Part shown: positions 20,278 to 30,048 of the stretch, one piece after another
How positions within the stretch are numbered: position 1 is the stretch's first letter
Layout: every line of letters begins with the position of its first letter
DNA from: a bacterium HR08
Lineage (GTDB): Bacteria > Acidobacteriota > Blastocatellia > HR10
NCBI GenBank assembly: GCA_002898775.1
Contig: BEHK01000010.1
Location: 1 to 35,839, forward strand
Direction of reading: 5' to 3'
DNA length: 35,839 nt
Translations under genes and position numbers: made by a program
Notes under the pieces: model-generated
Told to the model about the DNA's origin: nothing
Databases searched by the model: none
Seen by the model: the letters and a program-made list of their open reading frames with translations, nothing else

Positions 20278-20364
20278 TTGAGTGCATATGTGCGGAGATG
20301 CGCAGCGACGAGAGCGAGCCTTCTTCGCTCCCCAGGATTCTCACAAAGGGCAAGGAGGACTCAT

Positions 20365-21735
<1,371 letters not shown>

Positions 21736-21758
21736 GCGAGGGTTCCTCCTTGGCGCTC

Positions 21759-21787
21759 TTGACGATGCTCAGCGACAATGGTACACC
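21759..21787 (+). promoter_or_regulatory. Candidate sigma70-type promoter
   Basis: TTGACG - 17 bp - TACACC upstream of ATG 21830. Confidence 0.3.
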
Positions 21788-21829
21788 TGAAGCCGTGGTG
21801 ATCGAAAACTTCGCATGTGAGGTGGCCCG

Positions 21830-23242
21830 ATGAAGCACAGTCGCGGGATTCTCGTCTCCTCCCTCACCCTCGCTCTGCTGGCGTTTGGCGCGCTCCCTCC
21901 GATGAAACACTCCGCCGAAGGATTCTCCGCGGTTCAGAGCGAGACCGTCGTTGAGGAGAAAGAGCCGAACGATACTCCTCGAACGGCACAGCTCATTCCC
22001 TTCCCGCGCCCGGGGGAGAAGGTCATCTTCCGGGGGCGTATTGGGCGTGGCGATAAGGGGAGTCGCAGTGAGGAGCTGGAGAGCTTCTTCAATCAATTCG
22101 ACTTTGAAGTGGGCGAAATCCAAGATTGGATCGTCGCCGATCCCGATGCGCTCGGGGAGGCCTCTCCGGGAGACGGACCGATCCCCCTGCGGATCACGGC
22201 GGATTGGGGGCCGGTGACCTCGCCGCAACAGGCCCAACAGGAGGCCGATCTGGACTTCTGGGTCGGCACGCTCGTGGATGACCAGACGTTCTTCATTGAT
22301 GGTTTCAAGGCGCTGAGCGACATCCAAATGGCGACGGATCAACGGCCGGAATCCTGGCCGCGACGCGATCAGCCGCATCAAGCTGTCGTCCTCTATCTGC
22401 AACCGAGGGGCGTGCGAACGGGCGACGGAGAACCGCTGCCCAACGATGGCTTCGCGCGACGGCTCGTGATCGGCATCCAGCACTTCGGCGGCCCACCGGC
22501 CGAATACACGGTGACGCTTGAGAACCTTGGTGCGAGCGGAGCGGAACAGCAGGCTGCGGCCGGATCGGAGTCGCATCAAGTTGATGATGGGTTCATCTCG
22601 GCTCGGTTCTTCGCCGGGCCTTCGGGAGGGATCCTCCTCAACCGGTTCCGTCCCAGCCGCTACCCGGCACGGCTTGTCGCGGTCAGCCATCCTTTCCTCC
22701 ATTTCCGTGATCTTCCGGATCCCACCGGGAAGTCCATCCGTGTGCTCGTGCTCGCCGGGGAAAGCGACCGGCCGGACGCGGCGCCTCCACCGTTGGATCA
22801 AGCGAGTGTTTTGTTCGACAAAGCGCTGCCGATCCCGCGCACGATCGAGATCATCGGTGAAGTCATAGATCTGCCCATTGATCCTCCTGTGACCATCGAA
22901 TCGGGCGTCGTGTACGTGGGCTTTCAATTCCCCGCCGACCCGATCGAGCAAACGGGGATCGCTCTCGCTCTTGATCCTAGTCCGGCTCAATTCCTCCGGA
23001 CGTATCTCTCGACCGACAATGGCCAAACTTGGGGACGCCCTCGACGAGATGAGCCGTTCACGGGCCTGCCCGTCTTCATGAACGCCGACATCCGGGCGAC
23101 CTTCACCTTCGGGAAGGCCGTATCGTCGCAGGTCGTGCGCGAATCGCCGATGAAGGGGCGAGTCCTTCGACGAGCGTCGCTGAAGCCGCTCCGGATCGAA
23201 CGTCCCGGCGAAGTGAAAGCGGGAGAGATCGTCGGTGGGTAA
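21830..23242 (+). CDS. Secreted protein with EPNDT/PPC-like N-terminal region (function unknown)
   Basis: N-terminal hydrophobic signal (GILVSSLTLALLAFGALPP), VVEEKEPNDTPRTAQLIPF motif typical of pre-peptidase C-like beta domains. Confidence 0.7.
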   Translation: MKHSRGILVSSLTLALLAFGALPPMKHSAEGFSAVQSETVVEEKEPNDTPRTAQLIPFPRPGEKVIFRGRIGRGDKGSRSEELESFFNQFDFEVGEIQDWIVADPDALGEASPGDGPIPLRITADWGPVTSPQQAQQEADLDFWVGTLVDDQTFFIDGFKALSDIQMATDQRPESWPRRDQPHQAVVLYLQPRGVRTGDGEPLPNDGFARRLVIGIQHFGGPPAEYTVTLENLGASGAEQQAAAGSESHQVDDGFISARFFAGPSGGILLNRFRPSRYPARLVAVSHPFLHFRDLPDPTGKSIRVLVLAGESDRPDAAPPPLDQASVLFDKALPIPRTIEIIGEVIDLPIDPPVTIESGVVYVGFQFPADPIEQTGIALALDPSPAQFLRTYLSTDNGQTWGRPRRDEPFTGLPVFMNADIRATFTFGKAVSSQVVRESPMKGRVLRRASLKPLRIERPGEVKAGEIVGG

Positions 23243-23273
23243 TCGAGGCTCGTGGTGGAAGTAAGGAATAGAT

Positions 23274-23600
23274 GTGCTGCAGCTCATCGCCGAGCGGAAG
23301 ATCGCGGCGGCGATCGAACAAGGGGCCTTCGACGATCTTTCGCTCAAAGGGCGGCCTCTGAACCTCTCCTTCGATCCTTTGGAGCCGCCCGAGCGCCGAT
23401 TGGCGAACACAGTCTTGAAGAACGCGGGCGTCGCTCCCATCGAGATCTCGCTCCATCGGGAGTTGACCGAAGTGCGGCGGGAATTCCACCGCACCAGAGA
23501 TCCGGCGGAGCGAGAACGCCTTGCCCGCGAGATGCGCTGGCTCATTTTGCACCTCAACGTCCTGATGAAAAGCGCTCCATCGCATCTGTGGGCTCCGTGA
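23274..23600 (+). CDS. DUF1992 (DnaJ-homologue subfamily C member 28-like conserved domain) protein
   Basis: LIAERKIAAAIEQGAFDDLSLKGRPLNLSF...PPERRLANTVLKNAGVAPIEISLHREL; probable GTG start. Confidence 0.85.
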   Translation: MLQLIAERKIAAAIEQGAFDDLSLKGRPLNLSFDPLEPPERRLANTVLKNAGVAPIEISLHRELTEVRREFHRTRDPAERERLAREMRWLILHLNVLMKSAPSHLWAP

Positions 23601-23665
23601 ACCTGTAAGGGACGGAGCGCAGCGCAGAGAGGCTTGAGAGAGCGCCTCCGAGGCAGAAGGATCGC

Positions 23666-24991
23666 TCATCGGCGAATCCCCGTGGGGAAGATGCGGCGGG
23701 CGGAGCCGATATAAATAGCTTCGCGCGCATCTCCACCGGTGAGCGATGCCTGGAAATACGTCTTGCCATTGTCGAGCAGAACGAACTCGCCAATGCGCGT
23801 GATCTCCCCATCCTGTTGAGGAGCTTGATCACCGACCTCCGCAACCGTAGTCGTAATGGTCAAGGGTCCCAAGCTCACCAGGTAGAGACCTTCGGGGGCA
23901 TCCCGTCCGGTGACCGTCGCGCGAAAGACGAGTTGTTCGTTATTATTGCTGCTCAATTCGCCAAAGTGCTCGAACCGCCCCGGGCCGAAGGGAACATTCC
24001 CTCCTTGAAGGACCTTCGATTGAAGGAAAACCAGAGGACCGACGGTGACCGCCTGGAAGATCCCCTCCCCGGCGCGCTCCCCGGTGAGGGTGGCGACGAA
24101 GGTCAGCTCGTTTCGGTTCAGGGAGACGAAACGAAATCGGTGGAAGCGGCCGACGCCGGGTCCTCCCGGGGCATCCTCCCCGGAGAGAACGATCGGTCGG
24201 GCGAATTCGCTGAGCTGTGGGAAGAGCGTCAGGAGGAAGATCCCTTCGGGCACCTCCTCCTCCTCCAACTCGGCGATGAAAGCGATGCGCACAACGCCCA
24301 GCGGAAAAGAGTCGACGGAGAGTGCGGAGAAATCGCCGAACGCCCGATACCGACTCCGACGCGCGCCGACGGGTTGCCCTTGCACCACCAAGGCGCCGAC
24401 ATCCCCTCCGGCCACAAGCGCGAAGAAGAGGCCGCGGCGCTTCTCCTCTCCCTCTTCCACGGTCGCGCGGAAGAGGACGATCTCCGTCTCCGGGATCGGC
24501 AGCACACCGAGCACGCGGATGCGATCGGTCAGCTCCAGGCGTTCGAAAGCGACAAAGCGCCCGCGCGTTTGCGGCGCCGGCTGCCCGGCGAGCACAAGCG
24601 GACGAGCGCGTTCGCGCGCCCGGACGATGAAGAGGCCGCTGGCGACCTCCCCTCCCTCCAACGTCGCCTGGAAGGCCACTGTCCCGCGCCGGTTAATCCG
24701 AACCGGACCGAACGTCCGAAAGCGCCCTCCGCGGGTCATGGGCGCCTCCTCACCGACGGCCACCAATCGAAGCGGACGCGGGCCGCTCTTCAAGAAGATG
24801 CCCTCGGGAGTCGTGTACACAACGTCTTCCAGATCGTTCGCTGAGAAATGAGCCAGCTCGAAGGCCGGCTCCTCGGAAGCCGCGACGCGCGGCTCGTCCC
24901 ACGACTTCCATCCGAACATGAGGATCGCGTGGAGAAAGAGCGCCAGGGGCGTGGACATCCGTCTCATCGTCGTCTCCTGAGTGGGAGTCAC
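23666..24991 (-). CDS. Secreted protein of about six degenerate ~55-65 aa beta-rich repeats
   Basis: Signal-like N-terminus; repeats of the type GRFxxFGxxxxNxxxxxxFxATLxGxxxxEGIFLxxxGxxxxVxLxGxxAP. Confidence 0.75.
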   Translation of the reverse strand: MTPTQETTMRRMSTPLALFLHAILMFGWKSWDEPRVAASEEPAFELAHFSANDLEDVVYTTPEGIFLKSGPRPLRLVAVGEEAPMTRGGRFRTFGPVRINRRGTVAFQATLEGGEVASGLFIVRARERARPLVLAGQPAPQTRGRFVAFERLELTDRIRVLGVLPIPETEIVLFRATVEEGEEKRRGLFFALVAGGDVGALVVQGQPVGARRSRYRAFGDFSALSVDSFPLGVVRIAFIAELEEEEVPEGIFLLTLFPQLSEFARPIVLSGEDAPGGPGVGRFHRFRFVSLNRNELTFVATLTGERAGEGIFQAVTVGPLVFLQSKVLQGGNVPFGPGRFEHFGELSSNNNEQLVFRATVTGRDAPEGLYLVSLGPLTITTTVAEVGDQAPQQDGEITRIGEFVLLDNGKTYFQASLTGGDAREAIYIGSARRIFPTGIRR

Positions 24992-25812
24992 GTGATCGGC
25001 TCCTCAGGACGATGGTCGGCGAGGACGGCGACGACATAGCCGACGCCGAAGAGAGTCGTGTACGAGAGGACGCGGTGGCGCACCGGCCTCTCGCCGGTAG
25101 CCCCCACGGCGATCAAGATCGGGCGATGACCGCATTCGACGGCGAGGGCGCGAAGCTCGGGCGCGATGCGAGCGAGTCGAGCGAAATCCCCATCTCCCAG
25201 AGAAGAGACGATCTCGCGATCGAACTCGCATGCCCGAGGATGGTATCCCGAGGGGGCGAGGGCGCTCAAGCGATGGCTCAAGTTTGCGCTGCCGATGAAG
25301 ACGGCCCGCCGTCCCAGCGCGCGCGCGGCGCGCTCGACACATCGTCCATAGCCGACATGGTCCCGATCGGGGAGATACGAGCTGCCTAAGACAACGACGC
25401 GCCCCCGCCATCCCGCCTCCCAGAGGACATAGAGCGGCACGAGCGCTCCGTGATCGAGAGGCGTCCCCTCGGGGATCTCAAAGATTTTCATCCGCTCTTC
25501 GAAGACCTCACTGACGAGTTCGTCCACGAGTGCCAGGTCGTTCTCGAAGCGAACGCTCAGGGTCGGGTGACCGTAATGGGCGAACGCCCCCCGCAAGATA
25601 TCCCCCACGTGAAGGCCAAAGGCATCAATGGCGATGGGCGCGTGAGGCGTCGCCAGGATGATCGTCTCCGGGTTCAGGCGCGCGATTCCCTGCGCGAGTC
25701 GGCCGATGGCGCTCAGCAGGGGGACAGCCTCGGACACCGGCTCGCCGCCCAGGGCGCTGATCAGAATCGGCGCATGAGGGACGATGACATTCAAGAGGAT
25801 GCCGACGCTCAT
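24988..25812 (-). CDS. LigB/class III extradiol dioxygenase-like superfamily protein
   Basis: NVIVPHAPILI, ILATPHAPIAIDAFG, TPLDHGALVPLYVLWEAG, VFIGSANLSHRLS; ATGA overlaps at both ends with neighbouring genes. Confidence 0.75.
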   Translation of the reverse strand: MSVGILLNVIVPHAPILISALGGEPVSEAVPLLSAIGRLAQGIARLNPETIILATPHAPIAIDAFGLHVGDILRGAFAHYGHPTLSVRFENDLALVDELVSEVFEERMKIFEIPEGTPLDHGALVPLYVLWEAGWRGRVVVLGSSYLPDRDHVGYGRCVERAARALGRRAVFIGSANLSHRLSALAPSGYHPRACEFDREIVSSLGDGDFARLARIAPELRALAVECGHRPILIAVGATGERPVRHRVLSYTTLFGVGYVVAVLADHRPEEPIT

Positions 25813-26369
25813 GGGTGAGCCGTCACGGGCAGAGAGGCGCGCAACCGCTCAGGGGCCTCCCAGACATATCGTTTCATCCCTCGCAGATACCACCGAAAGC
25901 CGAAGGCGCGCATCTCGCGATAGGCGCGCTCGGGTTCCCATCCCTCGAAAAGGATGCGATAGAGCGCGATGACGACGCCCGTACGATCAGCGCCGCGACG
26001 ACAATGAATGAGAACAGGACGAGAGGCCGGATCGGCGATGATCGTCAGGATACGGTGTATCTCTTCATCGCGAGGGCGTCGCCATCCGCTCAAGGGGACG
26101 TTCACATATCGCATGCCGAGCGACTCCACCAGAGCGCGCTCGGCGGCGGCGCGTTCGCCTGGCCCGCGCAGATCAATCACCGTCCGAATCCCCAACCGAG
26201 CGAGGTATCGGAATCCCGCCTCATCGGGTTGTCCCGAGCGATAGAGGCCATCGGCGACTCGGGCGAAGCGCGGGAGTCCCGGGTTCCCCGTCTCCTGCTG
26301 CGGCCACGCGAACGGAAGCGCGGCGAAGAGGAGGAGGAGAACCCACCACCGTTTGGCGCACGCGCTCAT
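25809..26369 (-). CDS. Secreted/exported dual-specificity (tyrosine) protein phosphatase family protein
   Basis: Signal peptide MSACAKRWWVLLLLFAALPFAWPQ; YRSGQPDEAGFRYLARLGIRTVIDLRGPGE; catalytic HCRRGADRTG (CX5R). Confidence 0.88.
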   Translation of the reverse strand: MSACAKRWWVLLLLFAALPFAWPQQETGNPGLPRFARVADGLYRSGQPDEAGFRYLARLGIRTVIDLRGPGERAAAERALVESLGMRYVNVPLSGWRRPRDEEIHRILTIIADPASRPVLIHCRRGADRTGVVIALYRILFEGWEPERAYREMRAFGFRWYLRGMKRYVWEAPERLRASLPVTAHP

Positions 26370-26479
26370 CGTGCCTCCTGACAACGATCTCGCGTCCAAA
26401 AGTCGAGGGAAACCATAGCATAACGCTCGTGCTTCTCCAAGCGCCATGGCGGCCTCTGACGAGCGCCGCATTCGCCAGA

Positions 26480-27682
26480 TCACTCGAGCACGAGGGTGCG
26501 ATCCGGGGCGCGCAATTCGTACCGAATGCCGCGCCACGAGATGCGACGGGAGAAGGCGGCGATCGCGCAGTTATAGAAGAAGAGCAGGCTCGCCAGGGGA
26601 TAGAGGAACCAATAGGCGGTGCGGTAAGGGCGAAGCTGATCGCGATACGCACTGAGGATTCGCTCGACGACGCGCGTGCGCACCATCGCTTTGAGGACGC
26701 CGGGAATGTACACGGCGAGGAACACGAGCGCTGGCTCGACCGCGCGCTCTCCCGAAGCCAGATGCAGAAGCGCGCGAGCGCCCGACCAGAAGAACGCCAA
26801 CAGGAAGAGGCTCGTGCTCAGCCAAAGCAGCAGCCAGAGGCGCGGGGCGTAGCAGCGCGTGATGATGATCTGGCGCGTGGTGAATTCCAGCACCTCGCGG
26901 AATGAGCATTCGCCCGAGGAAGGGAGCAAGCACCGAGGGACGAAGACGATGACGCCTCCGGCGCGCCGCACGGCCTCCGTCAACCGATAGTCGTCCGAGA
27001 CGCTCCCCCGCCAATATTCGCGCAGACGAATCCGATGGGCGGTCTCGCGCCGAAGGGCCATCGAGCCGCCCCAGGCGAAATTCCGCGGATGCGGACCGAG
27101 GGCCGTGGCGATCGGCGCGTTCCACAACGAGCGCAGGAGCGAGGCGAAGCTTCCAGCCGGGATGTACCAGCGGTATCCGGTCGTCGCCCCCACGCCGAGC
27201 GTCTCCAGCGGGGCCACGAGATGGCGCAACCAGTGGGGATCGCGCTGCACATCGCTATCGGTGAACGCATAGACTTCGGGCTTCTCCCCGCCTTCCGCGC
27301 GGGTCTCCAGATACTCGAGCGCGACCAGCAAGTTGTGCACTTTCTGTCCGCACACACGCGCGCGTCCGGCTTCGAGGATCACCGCCGGAACTTCGCGCTC
27401 CTGGTTCAGAACGCGGCGGATAACAGGATATGCGGGATCCGATCGAGATTCGACGACGAAGATCACCTCGTACTTCGGGTATTCCTGTCGCAGGAGCGCG
27501 CGCACATTCTCGGCCAGCTCCGGATCCACCCCGCGACAGGGCACGATCACGGCGACCGAGGGACAATACCCCGACGGAGGTGAGGTCAAGCACTCGCGCA
27601 CGTACTTCCAATAGCGAATCCCCGCCCAGAGGGATCCCCAGCTTTGTGCGGTTGCCAGGATCACCACAGGCCAAAACATCAT
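26480..27682 (-). CDS. Glycosyltransferase family 2/21, ceramide glucosyltransferase (HpnI-like) family
   Basis: VAVIVPCRGVDPELAENVRALLRQEYPKYEVIFVVES; AFTDSDVQRDPHWLRHLVAPL; WGGSMALRRE; SVSDDYRLTEAVRRAG; several TM segments. Confidence 0.85.
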   Translation of the reverse strand: MMFWPVVILATAQSWGSLWAGIRYWKYVRECLTSPPSGYCPSVAVIVPCRGVDPELAENVRALLRQEYPKYEVIFVVESRSDPAYPVIRRVLNQEREVPAVILEAGRARVCGQKVHNLLVALEYLETRAEGGEKPEVYAFTDSDVQRDPHWLRHLVAPLETLGVGATTGYRWYIPAGSFASLLRSLWNAPIATALGPHPRNFAWGGSMALRRETAHRIRLREYWRGSVSDDYRLTEAVRRAGGVIVFVPRCLLPSSGECSFREVLEFTTRQIIITRCYAPRLWLLLWLSTSLFLLAFFWSGARALLHLASGERAVEPALVFLAVYIPGVLKAMVRTRVVERILSAYRDQLRPYRTAYWFLYPLASLLFFYNCAIAAFSRRISWRGIRYELRAPDRTLVLE

Positions 27683-28470
27683 CAGGGCAAGAGCGCGAAG
27701 ACGCGCGCCGGTCCGCCCGATCCCCCTGCGATCGGGAGCACCCCCACGATGACGATCGCGCCACGCGGCGGCAATTGCTCCAACCGCGCGACGTTCTCCA
27801 GATGATACTTCCCCGCTCCATGCATGATGCGATGTACGCGGAAGTCCTTCGAAGGGCCGAAGTCTACGCTGAGCGTATCAATGCCGATGCCATGAATCTG
27901 CCGCTGGCGCACGAGCCAGGCTGCCGCTTCGGGCGAGAAGCCGGGGAAATGCATCACGCCCTGAGCATCTCGATTCCGATAGGCTTCGGGATCCTCCCAC
28001 CGCGCTCCCCACCCCGTGTGCAGGAAGACGATGGCTCCACGCGGGATGCGACCGTACCGCCGCTCCCATCGCCGAATGTCCGCGAGGGTGAGTTGATAAT
28101 CCGGATCGCGCGCGACTTTCTCCCGCACATCAATGACGACGGCCGGAGCGATCAACTGCTCCGGGCGAAGTTGATCCACCGCGGCTTGACCGGCCACGAA
28201 ATGGTTCGGAGCATCCACGTGCGTCCCCATGTGCTCAGGCATGGCGAAGAAGCCGGAGAAGACGCCATCGCGCTCCAGCGTCGCGATGGTTCGAAACTCG
28301 AAGGGGCGATACGACTCGCCCGGCCAGTACGGAATTGCGGGACTCAGGCGATGCGTCAGGTCCACGACGCGCCCTCGTCCGGAGATCACGCGCTCCAATC
28401 GCCCTTGCGCGGACGCGAGCGCTATGGCCGCCAGGATGGAGAGAGAGATCGCCAATGCCCTCTTTCCCAT
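27682..28470 (-). CDS. Exported cyclase family protein (kynurenine formamidase-like)
   Basis: Signal peptide MGKRALAISLSILAAIALASAQ; VVDLTHRLSPAIPYWPGE; metal motif HMGTHVDAPNHF. Confidence 0.9.
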   Translation of the reverse strand: MGKRALAISLSILAAIALASAQGRLERVISGRGRVVDLTHRLSPAIPYWPGESYRPFEFRTIATLERDGVFSGFFAMPEHMGTHVDAPNHFVAGQAAVDQLRPEQLIAPAVVIDVREKVARDPDYQLTLADIRRWERRYGRIPRGAIVFLHTGWGARWEDPEAYRNRDAQGVMHFPGFSPEAAAWLVRQRQIHGIGIDTLSVDFGPSKDFRVHRIMHGAGKYHLENVARLEQLPPRGAIVIVGVLPIAGGSGGPARVFALLP

Positions 28471-28493
28471 AGAACGCCTCCTCGAGGAAGCCC

Positions 28494-29873
28494 TCACGGC
28501 ACGGCGGTCGGGCGTCCGATCCCCACGTAGGTGAAACCCGCTCGACGCGCGTCCTCCGGATCGAAGAAATTCCGCCCATCCAAAAGAAGCGCTCCCCTCA
28601 TGACGCGCCGAAGCTCGGAGAGATCGAGCTGCCGGAACTCCTCCCATTCGGTCACGATGACCAATGCGTCGCAGGCGCGCGCGAGGTCCATCGGATCAGT
28701 GGCGTAGATGAGTTCGAGATCGGGATGTTCGGCCCTCATGTTCGCCATGGCGACCGGATCATAGACTTTCACGCGCGCCCCCTCATCCTGCAGCGCTCGC
28801 GCGATCGCCACACTGGGAGCGTCGCGAATATCATCCGTGTTCGGCTTGAACGCGAGCCCGAGCAGGCCGATCCTACGTCCCCGGAGCGATCCGAGCGACG
28901 CGCGGAGCTTCTCGATCACGATCCGGCGCTGATGAGCATTCGTCGCCTGCGCGGCTCGAAGCAGCAACGGATCATACCCACGATGCTCCGCCAATCGAAT
29001 CAAGGCCCCGAGGTCCTTCCCCAAACAGCTCCCCCCCCACCCGATGCCCGCCCGCAAGTAGTGCGGACCAATGCGATGATCCAGCCCGACGGCCTCCATG
29101 ACGCGCGTCACATCCGCGCCCACGCGTTCGCACACATTGGCGATCTCATTGGCGAAGCTGATCTTGAGCGCCAAGAAGGCGTTCGACGCATATTTGGCCA
29201 TCTCGGCGCTGTCCCAATCCATCCAGAGCAAGGGGACGCGCCGTAGTCCCTCCGGGCGAGGCGGGAGATAATCCGGCGTCGGAAACGTCTGCTCCAGGAT
29301 CGGACGATACAAGCGCTGCACCAGAGGAGCAGCTCGCCGATCGCCCGCGCCGATGATGATTCGATCCGGATAGAGGCAGTCCTGCAGGGCATTCCCCTCG
29401 CGCAAGAATTCCGGGTTGCTCACGACGACGATGTCGCTCCCCGAACACGATGCCCGAAACCATTCGGCCATCCATCGCGCCGTCCCAACAGGGACGGTGG
29501 ATTTGCTCACGACAAGGCGCGCGCCGTGATCCGACGCGCGCTCAAGCGCACGCCCGATGGTCCGCAACGCAGCCTCGATGTGACGCAAATCCACATGCCC
29601 GTCCGTGCGCGGTGGTGTGCCGACTGCGATCAAGATCGCCTCCGCATGCGCGATGGCCGATTCCGCATCCTCCGAGAAAGAGAGATTCCCCGCGTCCATG
29701 TGAACCTGCAACATACGGTCCAGACCAGGTTCGTAAATGGGCGAGAGCCCCTTGCGCAGGAGCGCGATCTTGCGCCGATCTATATCCACGCCCACGACCG
29801 CATGCCCGATGTGACTCAAGCAGGCCGCCGTGACCAGTCCGACATATCCGGTCCCAATGACGCACACGCGCAT
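28494..29873 (-). CDS. ugd: UDP-glucose 6-dehydrogenase (UDP-glucose/GDP-mannose dehydrogenase family)
   Basis: MRVCVIGTGYVGLVTAACLSHIGHAVVGVDID; GIGWGGSCLGKDL catalytic Cys motif; GLAFKPNTDDIRDAPS. Confidence 0.93.
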   Translation of the reverse strand: MRVCVIGTGYVGLVTAACLSHIGHAVVGVDIDRRKIALLRKGLSPIYEPGLDRMLQVHMDAGNLSFSEDAESAIAHAEAILIAVGTPPRTDGHVDLRHIEAALRTIGRALERASDHGARLVVSKSTVPVGTARWMAEWFRASCSGSDIVVVSNPEFLREGNALQDCLYPDRIIIGAGDRRAAPLVQRLYRPILEQTFPTPDYLPPRPEGLRRVPLLWMDWDSAEMAKYASNAFLALKISFANEIANVCERVGADVTRVMEAVGLDHRIGPHYLRAGIGWGGSCLGKDLGALIRLAEHRGYDPLLLRAAQATNAHQRRIVIEKLRASLGSLRGRRIGLLGLAFKPNTDDIRDAPSVAIARALQDEGARVKVYDPVAMANMRAEHPDLELIYATDPMDLARACDALVIVTEWEEFRQLDLSELRRVMRGALLLDGRNFFDPEDARRAGFTYVGIGRPTAVP

Positions 29874-29925
29874 GATTTCTCCCTCATGGCGTTCTCCGGA
29901 TCACGCGAAGAACCAAAGGTTGACT

Positions 29926-29954
29926 ACTATAACACTCGCTCCGTCCCCCGTCAA
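29926..29954 (-). promoter_or_regulatory. Sigma70-type promoter candidate for the ugd operon
   Basis: Minus strand TTGACG - 17 bp - TATAGT, 53 nt upstream of the ugd ATG. Confidence 0.6.
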
Positions 29955-30048
29955 AACTCTCTTTCCCAAAGATCGTCAATGAAGCCGCTCACACTCATGA
30001 TATCCCCCCTCGTCGTGGTACAATAAGTCTCCTCCGGGAGAGAGGCAT

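Noticed and set aside
23600-23666. Rho-independent terminator between the convergent DUF1992 and repeat-protein genes
   Set aside because: No clear GC stem followed by a T-run on either strand.
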